NCBI RefSeq assembly: GCF_001593605.1
Contig: NZ_CP012836.1
Coordinates: 1,864,501-1,928,500 of the forward strand
Length of the DNA: 64,000 nt
DNA from: Algoriphagus sanaruensis
GTDB lineage: Bacteria > Bacteroidota > Bacteroidia > Cytophagales > Cyclobacteriaceae
Direction: 5' to 3'
Positions 43,999 to 55,032 of this stretch are shown here, in pieces; position 1 is the first letter of the stretch, and each line of letters starts with the position of its first letter. Below the pieces are notes generated by a model that saw only the letters and a list, made by a program, of their open reading frames with translations, had not been told where the DNA came from and ran no database searches. The position numbers and the translations under genes were made by a program.

Positions 43999-44017
43999 TA
44001 CTTTGAGGTACAAAGTA
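43999..44017 (-). promoter_or_regulatory. Candidate operator: TACTTTG-N5-CAAAGTA
   Basis: Perfect 7-bp inverted repeat, 9 nt before the 203-residue gene, overlapping a minus-strand TTACTTTG that is 7 of 8 for the -7 element. Shares its core with 43048-43064. Confidence 0.5.
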
Positions 44018-44094
44018 AATTAAGAATTTCGAATAAAAATGGGTTAGCTCAGAAATTTTAGAAAAATTTAGAGATCGGTAGTTGATGAATCATT

Positions 44095-44111
44095 GTCCAT
44101 CGACCATGGAC
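44095..44111. repeat. Short palindrome GTCCAT-N5-ATGGAC
   Basis: Six-base arms, in the leader of the GMC oxidoreductase gene. It resembles short dispersed palindromes seen in Bacteroidota genomes; role unknown. Confidence 0.35.
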
Positions 44112-44142
44112 TATACAATTAACAACAACCCATTCCCCAAAC

Positions 44143-45834
44143 ATGGAAAATACCTTTGATGCAATAGTAGTAGGTTCAGGAATCTCAGGAGGCTGGGCGG
44201 CAAAGGAACTTTGCGAAAAGGGGTTGAAAACCTTGGTTCTCGAGCGGGGTCGCTCTGTGGTCCATAACAAAGATTATCCAACTGCCACGCTCCGACCTTG
44301 GGAAGTTCCGCATCGAGGTTGGGTGACTCAAGAATATTTGGAAAAGAATCCATTGATCAGTAAGGCTGCTGGTTTTGGTGAGGAGACCAAGCATTTTTTT
44401 ATCCAAGATCAAGATCATCCCTATGTCCAGGAGAAACCCTTTGATTGGATCCGTGGCTACCAAGTTGGGGGCAAATCTTTGACTTGGGGAAGAGCTACTC
44501 AGCGTTGGAGTAAGTATGAATTCAAAGCTCCCGAACTTCAGGGATATGGAATGAACTGGCCAATTGGTTATGAGGATGTTGCTCCTTGGTATTCCCATGT
44601 CGAGAAGTTTATTGGAGTTTGTGGAACCAAAGATGGGATAGAAGCTATGCCTGATGGGGAGTTTATGAAGCCTTTCCCTTTCAACTGCGCTGAGGATTTC
44701 ATTCGTCAAAAAATCAGGGAAAACTATCCGGATCGCCACATGGTACATGCCCGATGGGCCCATTTGACAGATCCTCAGGAAATCCATTTGCAGCAAGGAA
44801 GAGGACAATGCCAAGCCAGAAACATGTGCATGAGAGGATGTCCCTTCGGTGGATATTTTAGTTCGGTTTCATCCACTTTGCCTTGGGCAGAGCGAACGGG
44901 AAATTTGACTATCCGTCCACATTCGGTGGTTCATTCCATTATTTATGATGAGGCAACTGGTAAGGCCTCGGGAGTAAAAGTTATCGATTCAGAGACCAAG
45001 GAAGTTCATGAATTCAAAGCGAGAATTATCTTTTTGAATGCATCAGCGCTTAATAGTGTCTTAGTTTTGTTGAATTCTAAGTCCAACCGTTTCCCCAATG
45101 GATTGGGAAATGACCATGATCTTTTGGGTCGATATGTGGCATTTCATAATTATCGGGGCTGGGTTTCCGGAGAATTGGAGCAGTTCCAGGATAAATATTA
45201 TTTCGGAAGAAATCCGACCGAACCCATCATCGCAAATTTCAGAAACCTGGGTAAAAAAGACCCCAATCTTGATTTTGTAGGAGGGTATACCATATTCTCA
45301 GGAGCTTGGAGAGGTAGGGGAAAGGAAATGTCCAATCCCACTTTTGGTCAGGAATTTAAGGAAGCTCAAACTCAGCCGGGCAATTGGCATGTGTATATGT
45401 ATATGCAGGGAGAGACGATTCCCAAGTTTGAAAATCATGTTCGATTGAGCCAAACAGAAACTGATCCTTTTGGAATCCCCCAGTTGATTACTTCAGTTGG
45501 CTACGACCAAAATGATGAAAATATGCTTCAAGATTTTCTGATAGAAGCTCAGGAAATGATGGAAAAAGCCGGAGTGAAAAATATTGAAGCAAGGGATAGT
45601 GAGCAAGCTCCAGGATTGGATATTCATGAAATGGGAGGATCAAGAATGGGGACAAGCCCGGAAAACTCCATGCTCAACGAATGGAACCAGTTGCATGGCT
45701 GTAAGAATGTTTTTGTGACGGATGGGGCGTGCATGACGAGTACCGGAAATCAAAGTCCTTCCATTCTTTACATGGCCTTGACGGCTAGGGCAGCCAATTT
45801 TGCGGTGGAGGAATTCAGAAAGGGGAATCTTTAA
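44143..45834 (+). CDS. GMC-family FAD-dependent oxidoreductase
   Basis: A 563-residue flavoenzyme. The FAD-binding Rossmann motif VVGSGISGGWAAKEL (about 10-24) is followed by LVLERGRS, then RGYQVGGKSLTWGRATQRW (GMC signature region), a Cys-rich RNMCMRGCPFGG, and the closing HEMGGSRMG and GNQSPSILYMALTARAA that cap the flavin. It has no signal peptide in the chosen frame; related enzymes oxidise the C3 hydroxyl of sugars to 3-keto sugars, sometimes exported by Tat through a partner subunit. The exact substrate is not readable. Its stop overlaps that of the convergent next gene by 4 nt. Confidence 0.9.
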   Translation: MENTFDAIVVGSGISGGWAAKELCEKGLKTLVLERGRSVVHNKDYPTATLRPWEVPHRGWVTQEYLEKNPLISKAAGFGEETKHFFIQDQDHPYVQEKPFDWIRGYQVGGKSLTWGRATQRWSKYEFKAPELQGYGMNWPIGYEDVAPWYSHVEKFIGVCGTKDGIEAMPDGEFMKPFPFNCAEDFIRQKIRENYPDRHMVHARWAHLTDPQEIHLQQGRGQCQARNMCMRGCPFGGYFSSVSSTLPWAERTGNLTIRPHSVVHSIIYDEATGKASGVKVIDSETKEVHEFKARIIFLNASALNSVLVLLNSKSNRFPNGLGNDHDLLGRYVAFHNYRGWVSGELEQFQDKYYFGRNPTEPIIANFRNLGKKDPNLDFVGGYTIFSGAWRGRGKEMSNPTFGQEFKEAQTQPGNWHVYMYMQGETIPKFENHVRLSQTETDPFGIPQLITSVGYDQNDENMLQDFLIEAQEMMEKAGVKNIEARDSEQAPGLDIHEMGGSRMGTSPENSMLNEWNQLHGCKNVFVTDGACMTSTGNQSPSILYMALTARAANFAVEEFRKGNL

Positions 45835-46166
45835 ACTTCTTCCAAAATTGATTCTCCAGCAGAGAAATCACCGGAAGTCCATTTCCATTTTTCATAAAGG
45901 CGGATTTTCCCATTGGGTAAAATTTCTGGAGTAGAAGTACAAATCCCTGTTTGCATTTCACCGGATGAATTGACTTGGTGGTAGCGCATGTCGATTTTCC
46001 CCTCTCCATCCACCTTTCCAATTAAATGGCCTTTTCTAATTTTTTCACCTTGATAGAAACAGAAGACCAAGTCATCTATTTGTTCATAAAGAAAGATCAT
46101 TTCCGAAGAGACTTCTCCATTTGAAGAATTTGAAATGGGCCGAAATTTTTTCTGATTGTAATTCAT
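45831..46166 (-). CDS. Small beta-rich protein often labelled n-acetylglutamate synthase
   Basis: A 111-residue protein that appears built of repeated beta hairpins (KKFRPISNSSNGEVSSEMIF, GHLIGKVDGEGKIDMRYHQV, PNGKIRLYEKWKWTSGDFS). Databases label close relatives n-acetylglutamate synthase, but it has no GNAT-fold CoA-binding motif and is much too short, so that name is probably a transferred error. A lipocalin-like or antiparallel barrel is more plausible. Its stop codon overlaps the end of the convergent GMC gene (45831-45834). Confidence 0.75.
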   Translation of the reverse strand: MNYNQKKFRPISNSSNGEVSSEMIFLYEQIDDLVFCFYQGEKIRKGHLIGKVDGEGKIDMRYHQVNSSGEMQTGICTSTPEILPNGKIRLYEKWKWTSGDFSAGESILEEV

Positions 46167-46275
46167 CCGAATGCTTTTTGAAAAATTAGAAAGGGTTTAA
46201 AAATAGAAAAGAAAAACACAGCTCTTTCGAACTGTGCTCAGGTTTAGGTAATTGGTATAGGTAATTAAGAAATTC

Positions 46276-48647
<2,372 letters not shown>

Positions 48648-48688
48648 AGGTTTTGGTCTATTGTCTCAAAGTGTGAAAATAGATATTT

Positions 48689-48707
48689 CCACTTGAATTG
48701 CAAGTGG
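48689..48707. promoter_or_regulatory. Palindrome CCACTTG-N5-CAAGTGG upstream of the esterase pair
   Basis: Perfect 7-bp arms around AATTG, between 41 and 60 nt before the start at 48647. Could be an operator or a leader hairpin; no matching -7 element was found at the right place. Confidence 0.3.
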
Positions 48708-48792
48708 TATTTCTTTGAGTTCTGTGTAGCGAGTATTCTTCGGAAAATTCAAGTGTTTCCGATTTAAATTCCACAGAATAAGCGAAGTGATT

Positions 48793-49863
48793 TTAAACTT
48801 GGTAAGGGTTCCTAACTGAACCTAAAAGGCCAAATGCATTAAGGGTTGCCACCAAATACCAAGGAATACCAAAAAGAATGGATAAAAATAGCAATGCGAA
48901 ACCTCCGAAGATCCAAAAATGAAATCGGCTACTTTCGGACTTTTGGAGGATCAATCCATAGATCCCCATCAGTAAGCTGATTAAGAATATAATAAGGCTA
49001 CTAGTATCGATTGCTTGAAGCTCATTTCCACCTCTCCAAGCTAAAAAAAGAAGTTCTGGTCCAATGATTAAAACAAAGTTGCCGAGATGATTTCCTGATT
49101 TTTTGAAAATGGAAAAAGGCAAGGCTAATGTCCAGCTCAGGCTAAGGCGTTCAAAATTGGATTTTTCAATCAACAAGAAAAACTGAACGAATGAGACGCA
49201 AAGGACCCCAAATTGCAACCATCGGAAGTCGTAATCTCCAGATAGGTACGTGAAGAAAAATCCATTCAGCAGTACAAGGCTCACCAATTTGGAAAGGAGA
49301 AATAAAAGGGGACGATGATTTTTAAGATGGAAAAATATCCAAGTAAATCTGGGAATGGGTCTTCTTAAGTTGGGGCGCTCAACCCATGCCTCTTTTATAG
49401 GGAGCTTCAAAATTTGCTGAATTTTCAGTCCTGTTGCCATTAGACCTGATAAATAAATTACACCTAAGATTAGGACTCCAGGAAGTTGATTTTGCTCCCA
49501 GCCGATGAATAGTAAAAACAAGAAATAAGCAACGGCCGGACTATGGTTTGTTAGAAAAATTGATGTCCAGAAATTTCTGGAGTCTTTCTTTGAAAGAAGT
49601 CCCAGGTGATGGAATATCAAATATTTGGGGGACCTGATTAGGCCAAGTAAAATCCTGAGATGGACCCAAGTGTAAAGGATAAATCCAACAGCGGTCAAAA
49701 CCAATAATGAAGGATGATTGACCAAAAACCGGGCAATTTGAAGGTGTTGTTTGAACTCCATCAAGACACCTCCCACGAGCAAAAGAAGCACCCAAAACCC
49801 TAAGGTCTTTTGGAAGAAAGGTTGGATAAATGCCTGGGAAATTCGCCTATCCATGTTGTTCAA
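48793..49863 (-). CDS. Multi-pass membrane protein, probable ABC permease partner
   Basis: A 356-residue protein with about nine hydrophobic helices and no recognised family. Its start overlaps the end of the ABC ATPase gene by 17 nt, a sign of translational coupling, so it is probably the membrane subunit of that transporter. The sequence has no FtsX or ABC2 signature I can name. Substrate unknown. Confidence 0.7.
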   Translation of the reverse strand: MNNMDRRISQAFIQPFFQKTLGFWVLLLLVGGVLMEFKQHLQIARFLVNHPSLLVLTAVGFILYTWVHLRILLGLIRSPKYLIFHHLGLLSKKDSRNFWTSIFLTNHSPAVAYFLFLLFIGWEQNQLPGVLILGVIYLSGLMATGLKIQQILKLPIKEAWVERPNLRRPIPRFTWIFFHLKNHRPLLFLLSKLVSLVLLNGFFFTYLSGDYDFRWLQFGVLCVSFVQFFLLIEKSNFERLSLSWTLALPFSIFKKSGNHLGNFVLIIGPELLFLAWRGGNELQAIDTSSLIIFLISLLMGIYGLILQKSESSRFHFWIFGGFALLFLSILFGIPWYLVATLNAFGLLGSVRNPYQV

Positions 49864-50476
49864 TTTTCCCGTTCTTCATCCTTAGGATAGATGTTAGCTG
49901 AATTATTTCCAAAGTCCTGGGCTGATGCGAGGTGATCAAAAACCCGGTGCCAGCGGAAGATTTTTCCTGAATAAGCCGAATCAATTGCTCTTGGGTTTCG
50001 ATATCGATGGTGGTAAAAGGTTCATCCAAGATGATCCATTTGGGATTGCCCAAAAAGGCCAAAACCAAAGCAGTTTTCTTGAGCATGCCAGAGGAATACC
50101 CACCTATCGGATAGTTGGCGAAGCTGTTTGTTCCAAAGCGATAGGTCAAATCTTCAATTTCTTCTAAGGTGGCAGCTTTGGCTTTGGCTACCACTTCGAT
50201 CAAATCTGAGATACTTAAAAATTCCGGGAAATTAGGTTCTGCTTCGGCATAACCAATTTTTTTACGGTATTCGATGGGTTGTTTTTCTAAGGAAATACCC
50301 TCCAGCTGAATAGTTCCTTTTGCTGGATGAATTCCTGCCAGTGCCTTGAGTAAGGTAGATTTACCTGATCCATTCCCTCCCATAAGCAAATGAATCCCCA
50401 TCGGTAGATCAAGCTGTGGGATAACCACTTCGAAACCTGAAGGATACTTTTTTTCAAATTTGGAAATTGAGAGCAT
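49847..50476 (-). CDS. ABC transporter ATPase
   Basis: A 209-residue stand-alone nucleotide-binding protein. Walker A MGGNGSGKST (about 32-41), an ABC signature of unusual form GGYSSGMLKKTAL (instead of LSGGQ), Walker B KWIILDEPF and the switch His in LITSHQ are present. It heads a two-gene operon with the 356-residue membrane protein. The YSSGM-type signature occurs in ABC2-type exporters and antibiotic-resistance-type transporters; the substrate is not known. Confidence 0.88.
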   Translation of the reverse strand: MLSISKFEKKYPSGFEVVIPQLDLPMGIHLLMGGNGSGKSTLLKALAGIHPAKGTIQLEGISLEKQPIEYRKKIGYAEAEPNFPEFLSISDLIEVVAKAKAATLEEIEDLTYRFGTNSFANYPIGGYSSGMLKKTALVLAFLGNPKWIILDEPFTTIDIETQEQLIRLIQEKSSAGTGFLITSHQPRTLEIIQLTSILRMKNGKIEQHG

Positions 50477-50626
50477 GAGAAGGCATGGGAAATTTTGAAT
50501 TGAAAATTAACAGGTTTATGGTTTTGACCCTTCTCAGGAGAATTGGCTTTATCTTTTTTTAACCAAATCAAGTTTTTTAACTCAGGTAGAAGGAAGGGGG
50601 CACATTCCGGAATGATGGAAAAAATT

Positions 50627-50655
50627 ACCTGTCAGGTTTTCAAAACCTGACAGGT
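50627..50655. terminator. Perfect palindrome ACCTGTCAGGTTTT-C-AAAACCTGACAGGT
   Basis: Fourteen-base arms with a single central base, downstream of the double-hydrolase gene (minus strand). It can act as a terminator hairpin in both directions and shares its stem with the hairpin at 3247, so it is probably also a dispersed repeat. Confidence 0.6.
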
Positions 50656-50704
50656 TTAATTCAAATCTCTATTTTTCATTCCTCTAAAAGGCCTGAAAAT
50701 GGAC

Positions 50705-52528
50705 TCAATCCATGTTTTTCTTTTCTACTACCCAGCCCTCAGCTTTTGCCAAACCGGAAGTTTTTCCCGAAAAGAGTTTGCCAGCTTCTTGATCGCCTTT
50801 CAACTGCCATTTGTACCATGCAGTCGCAACTTTGGCAAACTCTCCCCCATAAGGCTGTCCATAGGTGCCTCCATGTCCCACATCCAGGTTTCCGACAAAA
50901 ATGGGTACATGATTGATTCGGTTAAAATCGTCCATCCCATTTCCGTAAGCGATATCTGACTTTCCGCCTAATAAATAGAGGGTAGGAACCTTAATGTTGT
51001 TCAATTGATCCTTGGTGACTTGAGGCATCCCCGGCATTCCACCACCCGGATTTCCCAAAACGCCACTGTTGAAAACGCCTACGGTGGTGATTCGTGGGTC
51101 TCCTGCCACTTCTAAGGTTTGTAATCCTCCGCAGGACATGCCACTTACTGAGATTTTATCAGTAGCTATTTTTTGATAATAGGGGCTGTTTGGATCTGAG
51201 TTTTGAGCAATTGCCCAGTCGATGGCATCTAGTAGTTTTTGAGATTTGGAACGAACATCGGTTTGCTTGGGCATGGTGCCAATGGCGATTACCAGGAATC
51301 CATGCGAAGCTACTTCATTCAGAAATTTAACGTGTTCCCATGGGGAATCGAAGCAAGCTCCATTTCCCCAAGCTATGATTGGAAGTTTATTGGCTCCTCC
51401 AAATTTGGATAAGTCTTGGGGCTTGAAAACGGTGTGAGTAGGAAGGGAAGGTTCTGAAACCATGATAGCCGGGTAGGTGCCCGTTCCACCATTTTCAATG
51501 ATCTCGGACTGGAAGGCTAGATTTTCAGAAAAGAAAGGAAGTGCTTTGGTCTGTATACGCTCAGCTATTCGGTTGAGATGATCGCCATCATAGCTTTCGT
51601 AGAAGTGCTTGATTTGGTAGGAATCCAAAACTTCATGCAGGGTTTTTGTTGCCTCACTAATTCCTCTGTCCTGAAGTCCTGCATCAATAGCAATGGATCT
51701 CAGTTTTTTCAGGTTAAGAATATATTGATCCACATAATTCAGGGTACGATTTGCGATGATCTTGTTGATTACATCTTGCCGTGGAGATCCATCTTTTGCG
51801 GGAAGGTCCAAATACAAAGGTGGGTTTTTGGGATTCGGAGCAAACGCTGCGGAAGTGGCTAAAGCTGCAATTTCAAAGAAGGATGTTTCTTGAAGTTGGT
51901 CTGGGGTCAAGCTTTCCAATTTTTTTATTAATTCCGGATTGGTGGAAGCTCCACCATCCATACAGCAAGGACTCAATGCGTAAATGGCTGAATAAACCTC
52001 AGGGTATTTCATTCCCAGCCGAAGTGTTCCATATCCACCCATGGAATGACCTGCTAATCCGCGGCTTTTTTTATTGGGAAGGGTTCTGTAGTTCGAGTCG
52101 ACATAGTTGACTAATTCCTGCGTAACGAAAGTTTCCCAGTCGCCAATGGTAGCCGAACTCGCATACATACTGCCTTTGAATCGGTTATATGCATTGGGCA
52201 TTACTACAATCATCTCTTTGGAAAGTCCTTCTGCTAAAGATTGCTCTATGACATCCTGCAGGTTGATCCAATGACTTTCCCATCCAAACCATTGGGAATC
52301 ATTGTCAGTAAATCCATGAAGCATATAAAGCACAGGAAATCTCTTTCCTGGATTGGACTGATAGGAGGGAGGGAGGTAAACGGTGACATCTCGGTCTGCA
52401 GGATCTCCGATCAGATTCCCTTCGAGGGCTTTGCTGTGTACTTTGACTCGTTCTTTAGTTCCTTTTTGTGCAAAAGTGGAGGTTACTCCCAAGCAGCAAA
52501 GGAACAGGATGAGAATTGTTTTTTTCAT
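50705..52528 (-). CDS. Secreted fusion of two alpha/beta-hydrolase domains (CE1 esterase + dienelactone-like)
   Basis: 607 residues with signal peptide ([20 protein letters not shown]). The N-terminal half is an esterase-D / feruloyl-esterase domain: [16 protein letters not shown], elbow [10 protein letters not shown] (Ser162), and YDGDHLNR with the catalytic His (about 316). The C-terminal half is a separate hydrolase: [13 protein letters not shown], elbow [11 protein letters not shown] (Ser465), and a late [11 protein letters not shown] with a candidate His. Two complete catalytic sets in one secreted chain suggest consecutive ester cleavage on one polymer. Unlike the esterase pair upstream it has no E-set domain. 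A 7-of-8 -7 element (TACTTTTA, minus) is at 52552-52559. Confidence 0.88.
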   Translation of the reverse strand: MKKTILILFLCCLGVTSTFAQKGTKERVKVHSKALEGNLIGDPADRDVTVYLPPSYQSNPGKRFPVLYMLHGFTDNDSQWFGWESHWINLQDVIEQSLAEGLSKEMIVVMPNAYNRFKGSMYASSATIGDWETFVTQELVNYVDSNYRTLPNKKSRGLAGHSMGGYGTLRLGMKYPEVYSAIYALSPCCMDGGASTNPELIKKLESLTPDQLQETSFFEIAALATSAAFAPNPKNPPLYLDLPAKDGSPRQDVINKIIANRTLNYVDQYILNLKKLRSIAIDAGLQDRGISEATKTLHEVLDSYQIKHFYESYDGDHLNRIAERIQTKALPFFSENLAFQSEIIENGGTGTYPAIMVSEPSLPTHTVFKPQDLSKFGGANKLPIIAWGNGACFDSPWEHVKFLNEVASHGFLVIAIGTMPKQTDVRSKSQKLLDAIDWAIAQNSDPNSPYYQKIATDKISVSGMSCGGLQTLEVAGDPRITTVGVFNSGVLGNPGGGMPGMPQVTKDQLNNIKVPTLYLLGGKSDIAYGNGMDDFNRINHVPIFVGNLDVGHGGTYGQPYGGEFAKVATAWYKWQLKGDQEAGKLFSGKTSGLAKAEGWVVEKKNMD

Positions 52529-52551
52529 AGGTTAATGGGTTTAGATTGAGT

Positions 52552-52559
52552 TAAAAGTA
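52552..52559 (-). promoter_or_regulatory. Possible -7 element of the double-hydrolase gene
   Basis: Minus-strand TACTTTTA, 7 of 8 match, 24 nt before the ATG at 52528. Confidence 0.35.
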
Positions 52560-52818
52560 GGTTTTATTGAGACTTTTGCCAAGTGATCATTTTTTAGCGA
52601 AGTGTGAGTTGGACCAAATCATAGATTTGGGAAGATTCTTATATTTTAAAAAGTCGGAATCTAGTTTTTGGGATGGATTAAATCACTTGGAAAAGCTTAG
52701 GGAGTGAACCATTTTTATTTCCAAAGGCCTAATAGTTGACTTGAAATGAGTTCATGTCCATCATGAAATCTTAATTTTCAAATCTTTCAATTTTCCAATC
52801 TTCGAATCAGCCTTCTTA

Positions 52819-52850
52819 TTTGCCATTCCCCCCTTGCCAAGGTATCTTTG
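52819..52850 (+). promoter_or_regulatory. Promoter of aguB-aguA
   Basis: TTTG at 52819-52822, a 20-nt spacer and a perfect -7 TATCTTTG at 52843-52850: the best full match to the Bacteroidota promoter consensus in the window. The start codon GTG lies 24 nt after it. The rest of the 345-nt spacer shows no gene. Confidence 0.65.
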
Positions 52851-52873
52851 CTGCCTAAACAAAAACGTACACC

Positions 52874-53749
52874 GTGGCAAACAAAACCGTCAAAGTAGGT
52901 CTGGTCCAGCTCAGTTGCTCTGGGAATGTGGCCGAAAACATGGAGAAAACCATTGCTGGAGTTCGAACAGCAGCTCAAAAAGGCGCTCAAGTTGTGGTTC
53001 TTCAGGAGCTTTTTAGATCGCTCTATTTCTGCGATGTGGAGGATTACGATAATTTCCTTTTGGCAGAATCCATTCCAGGTCCATCTACCGAAACTTTGGG
53101 AGCTTTAGCCAAAGAGCTTGGCGTGGTCATCGTTGCTTCCCTTTTTGAAAAGCGTGCGGAAGGGCTCTACCATAATACCACGGCAGTTCTTGATGCAGAC
53201 GGAACTTACCTCGGTAAATACCGAAAAATGCATATTCCTGACGATCCGGGCTATTTTGAGAAGTTTTACTTCACGCCAGGCGATTTGGGTTATAAGGTCT
53301 TTCCAACCAAGTTTGGTAAGATCGGCGTCTTGATCTGTTGGGATCAGTGGTATCCTGAGGCAGCCCGAATTACGGCTTTGAAAGGTGCAGACTTTTTGGT
53401 GTATCCAACCGCCATCGGATGGGCGCTACATCAGGATGCACAGACTAATGAAGATCAATACAATGCTTGGCAGACTATTCAACGCTCCCATTCAGTCGCT
53501 AATGGAATTCCTGTAGTTTCCGTGAATCGAACCGGAATCGAGGGCCCGATGCAGTTTTGGGGAGGATCATTCGTGTCCAATGCCTTTGGTCGAGTGACTT
53601 ACAAAGCCCCACATTTGGAAGAGGAAATTCACGTGGAGGAACTGGATTTGACAGGGTCAGATCGCTATAGAACCCATTGGCCTTTCTTGAGAGATCGGAG
53701 AATTGACTCTTACGATCCGATTACCAAGCGTTTTCTTGACGAAGAATAA
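52874..53749 (+). CDS. aguB: N-carbamoylputrescine amidase
   Basis: A 291-residue nitrilase-superfamily enzyme with GTG start (ANKTVKVGLVQLSC follows). The catalytic triad is complete: Glu45 in VVLQELFRS, Lys118 in YRKMHIPDDP and Cys155 in VLICWDQWYPEAAR. The last is the usual signature of AguB-type amidases, which convert N-carbamoylputrescine to putrescine, CO2 and ammonia. The gene lies 3 nt before aguA, so both enzymes of the agmatine-to-putrescine route are made from one transcript. Confidence 0.95.
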   Translation: MANKTVKVGLVQLSCSGNVAENMEKTIAGVRTAAQKGAQVVVLQELFRSLYFCDVEDYDNFLLAESIPGPSTETLGALAKELGVVIVASLFEKRAEGLYHNTTAVLDADGTYLGKYRKMHIPDDPGYFEKFYFTPGDLGYKVFPTKFGKIGVLICWDQWYPEAARITALKGADFLVYPTAIGWALHQDAQTNEDQYNAWQTIQRSHSVANGIPVVSVNRTGIEGPMQFWGGSFVSNAFGRVTYKAPHLEEEIHVEELDLTGSDRYRTHWPFLRDRRIDSYDPITKRFLDEE

Positions 53750-53752
53750 GCC

Positions 53753-54826
53753 ATGGCAGATTTGTTTGAATTGGCAAAAAGCGGAGGGGTTACTCCAGCG
53801 GAATTGGGTTATTACTTTCCAGCCGAATTTGCACCTCAGGAATCCATGTGGTTAAGTTGGCCACACAAGGAAGCAAGCTGGCCGGGTAAGATTGAAACCA
53901 TATTTACGCCTTATTCCCAGTTTATCACTGAAGTAGCTAAAGGACAAAAGGTGAACATCAACGTGGCTGATGAGGCCATGAAGGGGTTTGCTTTGGCACA
54001 TCTGGAAAAAGCAGGTGCGGATCTTAGCAAGATCTTTTTTCACTTTTTTCCAACGAATGATGCTTGGTGTAGAGACCACGGACCTGCCTTTCTGATCAAT
54101 CCCAATGCGGAAATTAAAAAAGTGCTCGTGAAGTGGAATTACAATGCTTGGGGTGAAAAATACCCGCCTCACGATCTGGACAATCAGATTCCAATTCGAA
54201 TTGCTGATCATTTGGGCATTCCTTATTTCAAACCCGGAATCGTTATGGAAGGGGGTTCGGTTGAGTTTAACGGAAAGGGAACGCTCTTAACTTCAACGGC
54301 ATGTCTCCTGAATGAAAACCGAAACCCGCACCTCAATCAGGCCCAAATAGAAAAGTACCTTTGCGATTATTATGGGGTTAAGCATATCCTTTGGGTAGGA
54401 GATGGCATCATTGGGGATGATACGGACGGGCATATCGACGACATCACCCGCTTTGTGAATGAGGACACCGTGGTGACCGTGGTGGAAGAAAACAAATCCG
54501 ACGAAAACCACGAGATTCTTGCCGAAAACCTTGAAATGCTCAAGAAGATGCGTCTGGAAAACGGCAAGCAATTGAACATCGTGGAGCTGCCGATGCCAAG
54601 TCCGGTAATCTGGGAAGACCAGCGACTTCCAGCATCCTATGCCAATTTCTACATTGCCAATGAAGTGGTGGTGGTACCGACTTTCCGAGACAAAAACGAT
54701 CAAAAGGCCCTTGATATCCTGACCGATTGCTTCCCAGGAAGACGTGTGATTGGAATCGACAGTACGGATATCATTTGGGGATTGGGAAGTTTTCACTGCT
54801 TGAGTCAGCAGGAACCCGCCGTCTAA
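53753..54826 (+). CDS. aguA: Agmatine deiminase
   Basis: A 357-residue Porphyromonas-type peptidylarginine-deiminase-fold enzyme. Seen are MWLSWPHKEASWPG, the NDAWCRDHGPAF motif with catalytic Asp, GGSVEFNGKGTLLTS, the IDDITRFVNED His/Asp region (DGHIDD) and the C-terminal catalytic Cys349 in GLGSFHCLSQQEP. It hydrolyses agmatine to N-carbamoylputrescine and ammonia, which aguB then uses. Arginine decarboxylase is not in the window. The protein has no signal peptide, so it works in the cytoplasm. Confidence 0.95.
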   Translation: MADLFELAKSGGVTPAELGYYFPAEFAPQESMWLSWPHKEASWPGKIETIFTPYSQFITEVAKGQKVNINVADEAMKGFALAHLEKAGADLSKIFFHFFPTNDAWCRDHGPAFLINPNAEIKKVLVKWNYNAWGEKYPPHDLDNQIPIRIADHLGIPYFKPGIVMEGGSVEFNGKGTLLTSTACLLNENRNPHLNQAQIEKYLCDYYGVKHILWVGDGIIGDDTDGHIDDITRFVNEDTVVTVVEENKSDENHEILAENLEMLKKMRLENGKQLNIVELPMPSPVIWEDQRLPASYANFYIANEVVVVPTFRDKNDQKALDILTDCFPGRRVIGIDSTDIIWGLGSFHCLSQQEPAV

Positions 54827-54872
54827 CGAGCAGACCCAGTAACCGGTTAACTGCAGTCATATAGAATGTTTG

Positions 54873-54903
54873 AAAAAGGCAATCCTGAAGGGTTGTCTTT
54901 TTT
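54873..54903 (+). terminator. Terminator of aguB-aguA
   Basis: AAGGCAATCC/GGGTTGTCTT stem (one G-U pair) with a 4-nt loop and six Ts. Confidence 0.65.
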
Positions 54904-55032
54904 GCTTCCAGACTATGGAAGACTTATTAATTTCAGATCCTCAAATCCTCTTTATTTGGACTTGAATGATGAAAACACCTTTCATTTTCAAACAAAAAGT
55001 TGGCTTAAAGACTTTTGTTAAAAATCACCCCT

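Noticed and set aside
45831..46166. N-acetylglutamate synthase
   Set aside because: The protein has no GNAT or amino-acid-kinase fold and is too short; the label is likely a propagated error.
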